Position numbers and translations under genes: made by a program. Shown here one piece after another: positions 1 through 9,382 of a stretch of 30,000 nt of DNA (position 1 is its first letter; the number at the start of each line of letters is the position of its first letter). The stretch is from Prorocentrum cordatum (Eukaryota; Sar; Dinophyceae; Prorocentrales; Prorocentraceae): the NCBI GenBank assembly GCA_963575745.1, contig CAUYUJ010017650.1:63351-93350 (forward strand), in the 5' to 3' direction. The notes beneath the pieces were generated by a model. That model was not told where the DNA came from. It made no database searches and saw nothing but the letters and a program-made list of their open reading frames with translations.

Positions 1-302
1 CTCATATTTTTCCTTCTCCCAGTCCTGATCCCCTTCCCCGTCCTGGCCCTCGTCTTCATCCCCGTCCTCAGCCTCGCGTTCTGCACCCTCGTCTTCTGCA
101 TCCTCCCATCAGCCTCTCCCATCCCCTTCGAAGAGGGGCCAGTTGAGACAACGCTGGCTCTCCCGCCAGGCGCCAATCCGGTCAGAGTCGCTCCCCGGAG
201 CCCTCCGAGGTCTTCCAGACTTCTTTTCGACGCGAGTTCGGTCGCGGCGAAGAGAAGACACCAGGAGCCCGAGATAGGGTGAAAAAGGCCAGGGGAGGCC
301 GC
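1..302. other. Pyrimidine-rich DNA, no gene seen
   Basis: The first 180 bases are C/T-rich with runs of CCCCGTCCT- and CCTCGTCTTC-like words. The rest is mixed GC-rich sequence. Reading frames here are low in complexity and unlike the G/C-third-position coding stretches found elsewhere in the window. Confidence 0.5.
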
Positions 303-416
303 CCTACAGCCGTCGCCCTGCGCCGGCGAGGTTCGTGCTCACCGGCTTCATCGTGCAGCAGCGGTCCAGCAGCCTGTACGACGCGCGCGAGCACGAGCTG
401 GCCTTCTGGTCGGGCT
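303..416 (+). CDS. Possible internal exon, unknown product
   Basis: In the frame beginning AGG TTC GTG CTC this stretch encodes FVLTGFIVQQRSSSLYDARE followed by HELAFWSGC. Nearly every codon ends in C or G, the pattern of the other protein-like islands here. It is preceded by an AG (CTACAG near 302) that could be a splice acceptor and followed by C/T-rich filler that looks intronic. A GC-type donor after the TGCAG near 412 is possible but not certain. I do not recognise the family. The flanking frame is low complexity, so the true exon is probably only 30-35 codons long. Confidence 0.3.
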
Positions 417-553
417 GCAGGCTGCAGCCTCGCCTCAGCGCCTTTGCCCTCGCCTCCTCCTCCGTCTCCCCCTCCCTCACCTTCCTGCTCATCCTGTGCC
501 ATCTCTCCTCTCCGCTCCCTCGCCCCCAGTTCTTCTTTCGAAAAACAAGAATT
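417..553. repeat. CT-rich low-complexity tract
   Basis: The tract is dominated by CCTC, CTCC and CCCT words, with no unique coding signal. It may be the intron or spacer between the possible exon before it and the palindromic repeat after it. Confidence 0.5.
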
Positions 554-685
554 GGATTTCTTGGATCGGCGTTAGCCCCCCGTGGCGGCGCCGCTGGCGC
601 CGCCCCTGGCGCGCGGAGCGCGCCAGGGAGGGGAATCCAGCGCCGATCCAAGAAACCCGCGTGGAGCTCCGAAAGTTTACGTTGA
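554..685. repeat. GC-rich palindromic dispersed repeat, copy 1
   Basis: An 18-base arm at 554-571 (GGATTTCTTGGATCGGCG) is repeated in reverse complement at 641-658, with one mismatch near the outer edge. The 70-base interior is itself GC-rich and palindromic (GGCGCC and GCGCGC words). The right half, from CGCCAGGGAGGGG through the arm to the AGTTTACG-like tail, matches a second copy at 26256-26365, so this is a dispersed family rather than a chance hairpin. No target-site duplication is obvious. Confidence 0.65.
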
Positions 686-827
686 TTATGTTTTTTGATT
701 CCTCTATCGCTGCTCCCTCCCCTTTGTCCCTCTCCCCTCTCCTCGTTCGTTCTCTTGGGTTCTCCCCTCCTCATCCTTCTCATCCTCCACAGTGCAGATC
801 TGTTCGGTGTATTCAGTGGGTGGAATA

Positions 828-1157
828 ATGGCCTGCGCTCCCGTCATCCGCCTGATTCGCTTCTTGCAGGAAGTCAGCCGCAATACTGAAGAGGAACGGA
901 TCGATCGGTGTGCGAACGAGGGCGATGCCGAGGGCGTCGGCAGAGTTGCTAGCGTCGATTATGCTCGCATGCTCGCAATGGCGACGTCAACTCAGATCAG
1001 ACCACGATGGGAGCTCAAGGAATACAATCAGGGAGACGACGCGGCGGCGGCGTTGGCGGCGCTGGCCGAAGAGGAGGATGACGAGGAGGGGGAGGATGAT
1101 GAGGAGGAGGAGGAGAAGAAGGAGGAGGTGGAGGAGGAGGAGGAGTCATACATCTGA
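828..1157 (+). CDS. Small acidic-tailed protein ORF
   Basis: An ATG at 828 opens a 109-codon frame ending at TGA 1155-1157. The first 75 residues (MACAPVIRLIRFLQEVSRNT at the start) are complex, mix charged and hydrophobic residues, and use mostly G/C-ending codons. They include an amphipathic-looking start and a short alanine run. The last third is almost all Asp/Glu from a GGA/GAT repeat and ends in SYI. The product would be a small acidic protein of unknown role. The repeat-encoded tail could have been captured from the neighbouring microsatellite, and the ORF could instead be one exon of a larger gene. Confidence 0.35.
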   Translation: MACAPVIRLIRFLQEVSRNTEEERIDRCANEGDAEGVGRVASVDYARMLAMATSTQIRPRWELKEYNQGDDAAAALAALAEEEDDEEGEDDEEEEEKKEEVEEEEESYI

Positions 1158-1300
1158 AGGCTACAGCACGCGGCGCTATGAGCATGTGGAGGATGCACGC
1201 GAGGATAGCGTCGATACGGAGGAGGAGGAGGAGGAGGAGGAGGAGTTGGTGGTTGTGGATATGGAGGAGGAGGAGGAGGAGGAGGAGGTTGAGGAGGAGG
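1070..1300. repeat. GGA trinucleotide tracts
   Basis: Two blocks of GGA/GAG repeats (about 1075-1145 and 1218-1302) are separated by about 75 bases of less repetitive sequence. The first supplies the acidic tail of the small ORF upstream. Confidence 0.85.
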
Positions 1301-1302
1301 AT

Positions 1303-1625
1303 CCTATCACATGGAGCAGATGGAGGAAATGAGTCGGTGGAGGGCCAGCGTAATCCAAGGATGCATCAACGGTGCTGCAACACACCCTCCCGTTCCAAAC
1401 CCCCAGTTGCAAGTGCCTACATGCCCTGTCTGCACTGCAAGGAGCGCCCTCTCGAAAAAAGATCACCCCATAGACATCCCATTCAGGCGAGAGCACCGTT
1501 GTTAAACAAGGAATTGCGTCGCATCTTTCCGTGAGGAAGTCTCGTGCGAGGCGCCCATCCCCCTATCGAGACGTCTCGGGGAGCGATATGGAGGAGTTTT
1601 TTCGGAGGGGAGGAGGTGAGGAAGT
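1303..1625. other. Spacer with a degenerate copy of the 3.7-kb repeat
   Basis: No convincing gene. From about 1531 the sequence GTGAGGAAGTCTCGTGCGAG, followed by CGCCC and then CGTCTCGGGG, resembles the repeats at 3677-3790 and 3836-3949, which read GTGAGGAAGTCTCAGGCGAA, CGCCC and GCCTCGGGG. Here, as there, the repeat lies directly before a long trinucleotide array. Confidence 0.4.
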
Positions 1626-1809
1626 AAGGGGATGACAATGGCGACGACGACGATGACGTTTCAGATGATGACGATGAAGCTGATGATGCTGATGATGATG
1701 ATGCCAATGATGATGATTATGATGCTGATGGTAACGATATTGATAAGTATGATGCTGATTATGATGATGATGCTGATGATGATGCTGATGATGATAGTGA
1801 TGTTGCTGT

Positions 1810-1847
<38 letters not shown>

Positions 1848-1943
1848 TTGTTAATGATGGTGATGATACTGGTGATTGCGATGACGACGACGATACCACC
1901 GCCGCCGCCGCCGCCGATGATGATGATGATGATGATGATGATT

Positions 1944-1977
<34 letters not shown>

Positions 1978-1982
1978 GTCTG

Positions 1983-2014
<32 letters not shown>

Positions 2015-2969
2015 GATCATGATGATGATGATGAAGAAGATGATGATGATGATGATGATGATGATCTGATCAAGATGACGTTCACGCTGGCTGGTGATGA
2101 TGCTGCTGATGATGATGAAGCTTATGCTGAGGATGATGGTTCTGCTGTTGTTGAATATGGTGATGATGATGCTGAGGCTGCTGCATATGACGACGATGAT
2201 GACGATGATGCTTATGCTGATGATACTGTTGATGATGACACTGGTGAGTCTGATGATGATTATGATGATAATGATGGTGGTGGTGACGATGATGATTCTG
2301 ATGATGGCTGATGATGCTGATTGTGATGATGCTGATGATGACGATGGTGATGCTTATATTTATGATAATGATGATGCTGATGATGATACCGATGATGCTG
2401 ATGATGATGATGATGATCATCATCATCATCATCTTGGTCATGATGCTGATGTTGATGATGATGCTGATGATGATGAGGATGATGATGATGATGATAATGC
2501 TGATGCTCATGCTGCTGCTGATGGTGGTGGTGTTGCTGATGGCGAATGTGACGATATTGGTTATGGTGATGTGGTGATGGTGATCATTCTGATGATGTTG
2601 ACGATGATGATGATGATGATACTGATGATGATGATGATGATGGTGATGATGATGGTGATGGTGATACTGATGGTGACGCTGATGATGATGCTGATGGTGG
2701 AGGTGGTGGCAATGAGTCGAATGATGATGATGATGATGATGATGATGAAACTGATGATGATGATGCTGATGATGATGATGATAATGTTGATGCTGCAGAT
2801 GATGATGATGAGGATGATGATGAAGAGGAAGAGGAGGAGGAGCAGGCGGAAGAGGGGATATGTTGAATGTTCGTAGGAGCAGGAGGACAATTTGGATTGT
2901 AGGATGATGATGATGATGATGATGATGGTGGTGATGATGATGATGGTGGTGCTGCTGCTGATGATGATA

Positions 2970-3005
<36 letters not shown>

Positions 3006-3008
3006 GTA

Positions 3009-3060
<52 letters not shown>

Positions 3061-3072
3061 CGAGGAGGAGGA
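1626..3072. repeat. Long interrupted GAT trinucleotide array
   Basis: About 1.45 kb consists almost entirely of GAT triplets and one-step variants (GCT, GGT, GTT, GAC). Purest blocks lie at about 1918-2065 and 2900-3060. A short GCC run (about 1900-1915) and CAT runs (2415-2435) interrupt it. All frames are homopolymer-like (Asp, Met, stop; reverse Ile, Ser, His), so the long His-, Met- or Asp-rich ORFs here are repeat artefacts. One GGA-rich patch sits at 2820-2850. Confidence 0.95.
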
Positions 3073-3237
3073 GGATAATGACCAGTGTAAGCAAACCGAA
3101 GAGTCATGAAGGATGTTGAAAAAATACCCTCCCTCCAGACTCCCTCTTCATGGCCCCTACAAGGGTTCATTTTCACTTTGGGGGCTGCTTCGTTGGAAGA
3201 CAACCGTTTGGAAACCTGGATGCATGCCAAAACTTCG

Positions 3238-3352
3238 TTCTCGGGAATCCAACGCCGCGGATCAACATGACTGTTGCGTCTTGACGATCCTGAATCGTAC
3301 CAGAACGCCATTCTTGGGATTTCAACGCTGCGAATCAACGTAACTGTTGCGC
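3238..3352. repeat. 73-bp imperfect tandem duplication
   Basis: TTCTCGGGAATCCAACGCCG at 3238 and TTCTTGGGATTTCAACGCTG at 3311 begin two related stretches that both continue through ATCAAC and ACTGTTGCG. The surrounding 3073-3400 is otherwise unique and shows no gene. Confidence 0.6.
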
Positions 3353-3401
3353 CGCCATAATCCTGACTCCGTCCAACACACCACTTCTGGTACGCTGATC
3401 A

Positions 3402-3650
3402 TGGGAATCCGTGAAGCTCTTGTACATGTTCAAAACGAATGTGCGCGGCGCTAAGGCGAGAGCCACATTTTGAAAAGGAATCGCCTTTAATCCGTGAAGC
3501 TGTTGCAATGTTTTAAAACGAATGTGCGCGGCGCTACGGCGAGAGCCACATTTTGATAACGACCCGCCCTCAAACCGTGAAGCTCTTGCACATGTTTAGA
3601 GCGAATGTGCGCGGCGCTAAGGCGAGAACCACATTTTGAAAACCACCCGC
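3402..3650. repeat. 83-bp tandem repeat, three units
   Basis: The core CGAATGTGCGCGGCGCTAAG begins at 3436, 3519 and 3602, exactly 83 bases apart. Each core ends GAGAGCCACATTTTG (AGAACC in unit 3) and is preceded by a CCGTGAAGCT(C/G)TTG word. A fourth core lies at 3793. Each core begins AATGTG and ends CACATT, so a short terminal inversion is present. Units differ by a few substitutions. Confidence 0.85.
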
Positions 3651-3676
3651 CCAGCATTTGTGAAGCTGTTGTCGAC

Positions 3677-3950
3677 TTTTGAGCTTCAGGGTCATAAGCG
3701 GTGAGAAAGTCTCAGGCGAAACGCCCAGACCGCCCTAAAAACCGGCCTCGGGGTGCGACAGGGAAAAGTTATTTATAAGGAGCAGGAGTAAACGAATGTG
3801 CGCGGCGCTAAGGCGAGAGCCACATTTTGGTCAATTTTTGAGCTTCAGGGACATGAGCGGTGAGGAAGTCTCAGGCGAAACGCCCAAACCGCCCAAAAAA
3901 CCGGCCTCGGGGTGCGACAGGGGAAAGTTATTTATAAGGAACAGGAGTTG
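3677..3950. repeat. 159-bp spaced direct repeat of a second unit
   Basis: TTTTGAGCTTCAGGG followed by the GCGGTGAG(A/G)AAGTCTCAGG block, CGCCC, a short A-run, CCGGCCTCGGGGTGCGACAG and GTTATTTATAAGGA occurs at 3677-3790 and again at 3836-3949. The fourth 83-bp-type core (3793) lies between them. The second copy ends directly at the GGA array. Related sequence precedes the GAT array at 1531. Confidence 0.8.
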
Positions 3951-4447
3951 ATGAGGAGTAGGAGGAGGAGGAGGAGGAGGAGGAGGAGGAGGAGCAGGAA
4001 GAGGAGGAGGAGGAGGAGGATGAGGTGAGGGGAGGAGGAGGAGGAGGAGGAGAGGGAGAAGCCGGAGGGAGGATGGAGGAGGAGGAGGAGGGAGGAGAGG
4101 AGGAGGAGGACGAGGAGGACGAGGAGGAGGAGAGGAGGAAGGAGGAGGAGAGGAGGAGGGAGGAGGACGAGAAGGAGGAGGAAGACGAGGAGGAGGAGGA
4201 GGAGGACGAGAAGGAGGAGGAGGAGGAGGAGGAGGAGGAGGAGGAGGAGGAGGAGAGGTTGAGGAGGATGAGGAGGAAGAGGAGGTTGAGGAGGGAGGTT
4301 GAGGAGGAGGAGGAGGAAGAGGAGGAGGAGGAGGAGGAGGATCAGGAGGAGGAGGAGGAGGACATGGAGGATATGGAGGACATGGAGTACATGGAGGACA
4401 TGGAGGAGGAAGACGAGAAGGAGGAGGAGGACGAGGAAGAGGGAGGC
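3951..4447. repeat. GGA trinucleotide array
   Basis: About 0.5 kb of GGA/GAG with scattered GAC, GAT and AAG triplets. It includes a small GGACATGGA-type subrepeat at about 4360-4410. The 182-residue poly-Glu reading frame across it is a product of the repeat. Confidence 0.95.
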
Positions 4448-4698
4448 CGTTTGCGGGTCTATCTCCCGCAGTCTCCTTTGGCGCCGTGCCCCGCCCGCGC
4501 GGCCAGCCTTTGGCGGGCTGGCCTCAGCGCGCCGCCGTGCAAGTGGATGCGGGTGGCGCGCGTGCCACGATAAGTGATCAACCGCGACTAGAACATCATC
4601 CGCCGGAGGGTGAACATTCGGGAAAAGTGATTCACCGCGGTTGCAACGTCAACCAGCCCTTGTTGAATTACCAAGCGGGCGTCTTCATCATTAGTTAG
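4448..4698. other. Unique GC-rich spacer, no gene seen
   Basis: No extended coding signal. A short diverged direct repeat is present: TAAGTGATCAACCGCGACTA near 4571 and AAAGTGATTCACCGCGGTTG near 4625. A stop in the frame used downstream (TAG 4696-4698) marks the start of the next coding trace. Confidence 0.4.
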
Positions 4699-5335
4699 TG
4701 GCTACGAGACTTGCCCACCTTGGTGGAGACCTACCGGCAAGTCTGCCGAGACCGTAAGCGCATAGGGAAGCACGGGCGCGAACGGGCGTGGCTCAAAAAT
4801 GTGCGGGGTACAACGTCCGATATTGGATACAATCTCGATCCGACGATGTCATTTCCATTGCCGCGGCCGCCCTCGCGAGGGCGCCCAAGGACGACAGCAA
4901 GTACGACGCAAAAAACACGACGACAAGTACGACACCGAGTGCATTAAGGATGTGATCGTAAGGGTGCCCTCGCTTGGCGCGTACGGTCCCCCGGGCGACG
5001 CTACCATCCAGAACTGCGATGGCCACCCGTGCTGCGCGGGACCCCGCGACTACGGTCACATAGGCTACGATGGCTACGGGGACTTCTGCTACAACGGTGA
5101 CACTTTCCAGGGCTGCAGTGGCATTCGGTACGTGAAATACCCTGCAATTCGGCAGCCGATGACTCCGATTCGAACATCGGGGACTACGGCGTGAACGTGC
5201 CCTCGGGGCCAGCCGACGTGCCTCTCGACTACTTCCTGGCCGCTGGGAAGCCTGCGCCTCCCCTGCCGCGCGGGCGCCACTGACCGATGTAGATCTGGGC
5301 GTGGGCGCCGTCGAGAATATTCAGATGGTATCCCC
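4699..5335 (+). pseudogene. Frame-broken protein-coding region, unknown product
   Basis: Good protein-like sequence with G/C-ending codons runs through four frame changes. Frame 1 (4699-4841) includes ETYRQVCRDRKRIGKHGRER. Frame 0 (4842-4913) includes DDVISIAAAALARAPKDDSK. Frame 2 (4916-5150) includes DTECIKDVIVRVPSLGAYGP and a Cys/Gly/Tyr-rich GYDGYGDFCYNGDTFQGC. Frame 1 (5158-5261) includes DSNIGDYGVNVPSGPADVPL. Frame 0 (5262-5335) includes LTDVDLGVGAVENIQMV. The frame 0 to 2 change falls in a run of six A (4910-4915), where one more A would keep the frame, a classic indel site. The frame 1 end has a TGA at 5281. The Cys-rich middle suggests an extracellular or secreted segment, but I recognise no family. 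It is either a pseudogene or a real exon with assembly indels. It leads into the heptad repeat downstream. Confidence 0.5.
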
Positions 5336-5414
5336 CCCCCCCGCGCGGCGGCGCCCCGCACCTGGGCTTGCGGGCTGCGTCGCCGAGGGCCCCCCATCGT
5401 CGCCGCGGCTGGAC

Positions 5415-5987
5415 TCGACCGAACTACGAGGGCCGCGGGCGCGGCTGCGAGGGCCACCGACAGGGCGTCGACGGCAAGAAGCAGAGCCTCGAGAGCGACT
5501 GTCTGAGCTTCGAGGGCCACCAGTTGAGCTCCGACGCAAGAAGAATTGCTTAGAGGGTCGCCAGCCGAGCTAAGAGGGTCGTCAGCCGAGTTTCGAAGGC
5601 CACCAGCAGCGCTTCAACGGCAACAAGCAGAGCCTCAAGACCCGCCAGCTGAACTTCCGGGGTCACGAACAGAGCTACGACGGCAAGGGGCGCAGCTTAC
5701 AGGGCCACCGGCTCAGCTTCAAGAGCGACCAGCTGAGCTTGGCGAGCCGCGCGCATGGCTGCGAAGACCGCGGGCTAAGCTGCCAGGGCCGCGCGCGGAG
5801 CTACGAGGACAACGAGCAGGTCTACGAGGGCCGCTGGCCGAGCCGCAAAGACGACGCGCAGAGCTTCGAGGCCCGCCCGCTGAGCTACGAGAGCTACTGG
5901 CCGATATACGAGAGCTACGGTCGCCGGCCTCCGAGTCGCCTTTTTGAACCTGAGCTTGATTATTTTTGGCGGCCATTCACGTCGTGA
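5415..5987 (+). pseudogene. Heptad-repeat (HQLSYEG) coding tract, locus 1
   Basis: About 25 tandem 21-bp units encode a seven-residue repeat. Examples are SFEGHQL, SFEGHQQ, SYDGKGR, SFKSDQL, SYEDNEQ, SFEARPL and SYESYWP. In this frame almost every third base is C or G while first and second bases vary, which argues that this is the translated frame even though the +1 frame (GPPAELR-like) is also mostly open. The frame is broken by a shift and stops at 5551-5553 and 5571-5573. From 5574 it is open to TGA 5985-5987 and ends in a non-repeat tail, PSRLFEPELDYFWRPFTS. The upstream part (5415-5550) carries NYEGRGRGCEGH and SFEGHQLSS. It may be a low-complexity extracellular or structural domain. 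The same repeat recurs at 9519-9960. Confidence 0.5.
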
Positions 5988-7136
5988 CTGCGTAAGAATA
6001 CTTGGGAATCAAGACCGGGTGGGGTGCATCGAGGAGGGTGCTCGGCTACGTCCTGGTTCCTTTTGACTGGGAATGGAGGGAGTTGGATTTGTGCATGTGC
6101 TTTCACAATAGTGGCTGTGCCAATCGTTCTCGTCGTGGCGATCGCGCGCTTGTGCGAGGTCGCTTTGTTCGACCGGGCAGATGCATCATTCGTTGCAGTG
6201 GTGCCAGGGCGATTTCAAGACCGCCGTCATTTGTCGGTTGGAAAGCCCTGACATGAACCGACGAATTCAATGCTAGGAAGCAGGTTGAATCGGCTGTCCT
6301 TGCCGTTCTTGGACATCTAGGAGATGCCATAGTGGGGGTGACGTGTGTTTCCCCTTCTCTCTCGTCTTGTTCTCCTGTTGATCGTTTATCTGTGGCGATT
6401 CTTCGATCGCATGCTGATTCGCCCCTGGCGATTTCAAGACGAGAGCTCTGTCTTCACCCCCTCCCGCGCGGCCTCTCTCCGCAGGCGCATTAACGCACTG
6501 CGTAGGCAGTGCCGCAGAAAAGGCGCTAGGAATGTGGCAGTCCATTGCGTCGATGAAGGATTCGCCATCGCATGCGCCGCTCTACAGCTGGATGGGGCGC
6601 GGCCCAGGAAAGGGGGGAGTGGTTCGAGGATGTCCATGGCCATTGCGGGGCGAAGCTGGCGTCCGAACGTGCCGGGAAGGAACGACATGAGATGGTTGAG
6701 AAGCTTAGAGTATCGGTGGAGGAAGATTTCAGGCAGCGCAGACGTTCGGAGAGCGTATCACTTGGGTGCCGAAGACGCCCCCCATGGTTTATGCTTCGCA
6801 CTTTTTGGAGTCTTTGAAGAGACATCTGAATGCAATACACATTTTTCAAGGTCCTGGAAAGAGAACCCCATCAGTTACGTGCCAAAGGTCCCAGATTTGA
6901 TGGGTCCTTAAGAATAGGGGACTTCTATGAATGCAGAATGCTATTAGTAGATGCTACAGTGCTTGCATCGTCACACGTGCCGAAAGATTTCTATCTAGGA
7001 GTGGCGCCGGGAACGCCTTGGGTATTTATGGCTTCCAGGAGGGGGTGGGCCATGTGGGATCACGAAGGGCCTCCGCGATATTGCCCAGCATGCTTCGCAG
7101 TGGGGGCGAGACCAGAGCCTGCGTCCGGCCAGTGCA

Positions 7137-7974
7137 GACATCGAGCAAGCACTTGACCACAATGCACTCAATAATGTTTAGATGGGACATAGTCATGCGG
7201 CAGTGCCTACATATCGCCAATGCGCTCTTTTGGCGCCACTTCGCGCGGACATGGGCGCGGTGACTTGCGCGTTCCCGGGGATGCCCGATGTGGAATGAGA
7301 TATGCGGATTCGGGCGGGCGGGCCTGAGGGGCCTTTGGCCTTCGCTCGCATTGCTGGCGATGTGGAGCGAAGTCGTTCGTTGCTGGGGCCTCGGCGGTAT
7401 CGGGTATCAGGTTGAGTTCGAGGCGTCGACTGGAGAGGCGATTACGAATGCCATCAATAATTGCCGCTGGGCTGATGTTTGCTATATCGTGGCAGCTTCT
7501 AAGCAACTGTTTGCTTTGATTCATGAGCTCGCCGTCGTAGCATTGACCAGGTTTGGAATGAGTTCGAAAGGTTCCTCGCGTATGTACATGTGCTTCAGGG
7601 TTCACGTCGGACTGGGCACGGATTGTCAAGTGTTGCCGAGGGAAGACCTCGATGCTCCGTTTACGCTCTCGTGCGACGAATTGCTGTTTCGACGAGAGCT
7701 GGGTATGAATGTTCCGGGGGCCCACTTGATCGCGGACTACATATCACCAGTGCGCGCGGACATCCCCTGCCGTACCCATGTTGCACGAAGCGCATTATAC
7801 GCACATGATGACTGTTTTCGCAGTGCCATGGCCCCGATAGGGGATAAGTTTTGGAGAGATCAGCAGAGGGCACAGGGCATTGCCATGCGTGCGATTGAGG
7901 GGGCCACTGTGGATGCGCACATTCAGCAACTGCCCCATACTTCGAAAAAGGGGCATGCGTGCCATGCGTGGTGA
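7137..7974 (+). pseudogene. Reverse transcriptase core, inactivated
   Basis: Motifs of a non-LTR reverse transcriptase appear in order. Motif A is DIEQALDHNALNNV (7137-7178, frame 0; compare D-x-x-x-A-F-D). A motif-B-like AGGPEGPLAF (7314-7343, frame 0) follows. Motif C lies in frame 1 at 7465-7479 as RWADV, followed by CYIVAASKQLFALIHELAVV and a GMSSKGSS stretch matching the usual thumb-side continuation. The catalytic pair normally read as xADD (often WADN or WADD in dinoflagellate LINEs) is WADV, so the second acidic position is lost. TAG just after motif A, TGA 7296-7298 and the frame change between B and C also break it. The frame 1 segment 7288-7974 alone gives 228 residues. Enzyme activity is not expected. 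Confidence 0.55.
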
Positions 7975-7985
7975 GATGTGCGCGA

Positions 7986-8040
7986 TGGGGTGGGGGTGGG
8001 GTGGGGTGGGTGGGGTGGGGGGGGGGGGGGGGGGGGGGGG
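7986..8040 (+). repeat. G-rich tract ending in 24 consecutive G
   Basis: GGGGTGGGGGTGGGG-type repeats lead into an uninterrupted run of G at 8017-8040. It could form a G-quadruplex, and its length is likely to be unstable or misread. It lies inside the decayed retroelement. Confidence 0.9.
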
Positions 8041-8944
8041 TGATCGTGAGAGCTGGGGCCGAAGGGAGTTCGAAAAGGCCAGGGGCCTGTTCCACTCAGC
8101 AGGGTTTATGGGCCTCATGCAGAGAGTTCTTGAAGCTCATTGGATGTTGGTTAGGGATGCGGCACGCTTCGTGGTGTCTCCTGCGACAGCCAGCAGGGAT
8201 AATGTGACTACCCTCGCGGACGCGGAGAGACCTGCACATGTGCCTGGCGGCTTTTGGGGGCTGGTGGGGCCGACTGCGCGCAGGTGCCTCAGAGGCGGCG
8301 CGGGCGTGGATGCGGTTCTCAGCATCCCAGGGAAGGAAGCGGCTGCGACAAGGCGGTCTGGCGACTGGGCAACGCACTTAGCAAGCGTGTTTTGGAATAT
8401 TTTTTGGGGTCCAGATGGTGGCTCCTTCTCACCTAATGCCTCTGCGTTCGAGCATTTCGCCAGCCGCGTTTGCGCGGAAGGAGTGATCGCCTTTTTCCAG
8501 CATGAGACGGGTCGCAGCCATCCTGCAGGAGGTCATCTCATGGGGGCCCACGGCAGCGAGGCAACGCAGGAGGAGGGCGCGCCCGAGGGCCCCCCCCGCG
8601 GCTCCGGACGCATGGGCGAAGAGGCTGGCGATTCTCACGATCTACGAAATACGGAATGGGACGTCCGTTCGGAAGGCGTTGCGCTAGAAATTACAAGGGA
8701 TTCGCTGCTCGCTGTCTCTTGGCGATGTGCTGGCGTGTCTGTGGCGACGCTTATCAGGACAGGCTTGACTGTGCCATCGACATTCTGGACAGCATGGCTC
8801 ACGTATATGGGGTCAGACCTGCATGCGAAGGAAGAGGCCTACTTACACATGTGCACCACGAATCCGACGATCGAGCAGATGTTCTTACGCATGGGGCCCG
8901 TCAGGGCAGAAGCAGAACAATGGAGTGTTGGGGACAAAGCTTAA

Positions 8945-9382
8945 CGTGCAACTTTTTATACCGTGCGGCTTCTATCCGATGCAGTTTCGGTGGGTGCGTC
9001 CCAGCAGAAGGGGTTGGTTGTGGTTGCTGGATGCAGGTTTGGTTGATATCAAATTTTGATGTCTCTGAGGGCCCTTCCATCCCTGGAAGGGCGGTTTTCA
9101 ATCGGCATTTCTCCTCGAGCCTGCAGCAACAGTTACTGCTTCGGAGCTTTCTCGCAGATGCGTTGACGCGGGTTTTCCGCGCGCATCTCGGCTATGGGAA
9201 GTGTTAGCGATGATTGCGCGCTCCTCATGTGCAGGCGTGGGCCGGTGCGTGCGTGTGCCGCTTGATGCAGCGCGCCTTGTGTTGCTCGGCTTCTGCCTTG
9301 TAGCGTGCTTCCTGTCAGAGTGCTGCCGTCGCTTGCTTCGACTGGGCCTGTGGGCCCGCGCAGTCGCTCGTTAAGCCGCGCG
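8945..9382. other. Spacer with a perfect 9-bp hairpin
   Basis: No coding stretch is convincing. At 9071-9092, GCCCTTCCA and TGGAAGGGC form a perfect 9-bp stem with a four-base loop, followed by CGGTTTTC. It resembles a bacterial terminator but has only four T and sits in eukaryotic-looking DNA. Confidence 0.4.

Larger units (their letters stand above)
6000..8944 (+). mobile_element. Degenerate LINE-type retroelement
   Basis: This is a roughly 3-kb block in a distinct sequence style, with reading frames that change often. The reverse-transcriptase core lies at 7137-7974 and is listed separately. Upstream (about 6450-7130) are basic, linker-like stretches such as RRRINALRRQCRRKG. Downstream, FWRDQQ (about 7849) and later Trp/Arg-rich stretches (VWRLGNALSKRVLEYFLGSR near 8360-8420) resemble the region that follows the RT domain in dinoflagellate LINEs. 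No 5' endonuclease, poly-A tail or target duplication was identified, so both limits are approximate. Confidence 0.45.

Noticed and set aside
2082-3338. 418-codon His/Ile-rich reverse-strand ORF
   Set aside because: Almost all of it is the reverse reading of the GAT array; only the first 80 or so codons are complex and they show no codon bias.
3436-3830. CRISPR array
   Set aside because: The cores recur at fixed spacing, but the intervening sequence is also repeated, so there are no unique spacers, and there are no cas genes.
4025-4573. 182-codon poly-Glu ORF
   Set aside because: It is entirely a reading of the GGA array with a short unrelated tail.
5301-5573. Proline-rich GPPAELR frame as the main product of the heptad repeat
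   Set aside because: Not excluded, but its codons end largely in A or T, unlike the shifted SYEGHQL frame, so it is treated as the less likely reading.
9071-9092. Rho-independent terminator
   Set aside because: The stem is perfect, but only four T follow and the context is eukaryotic.
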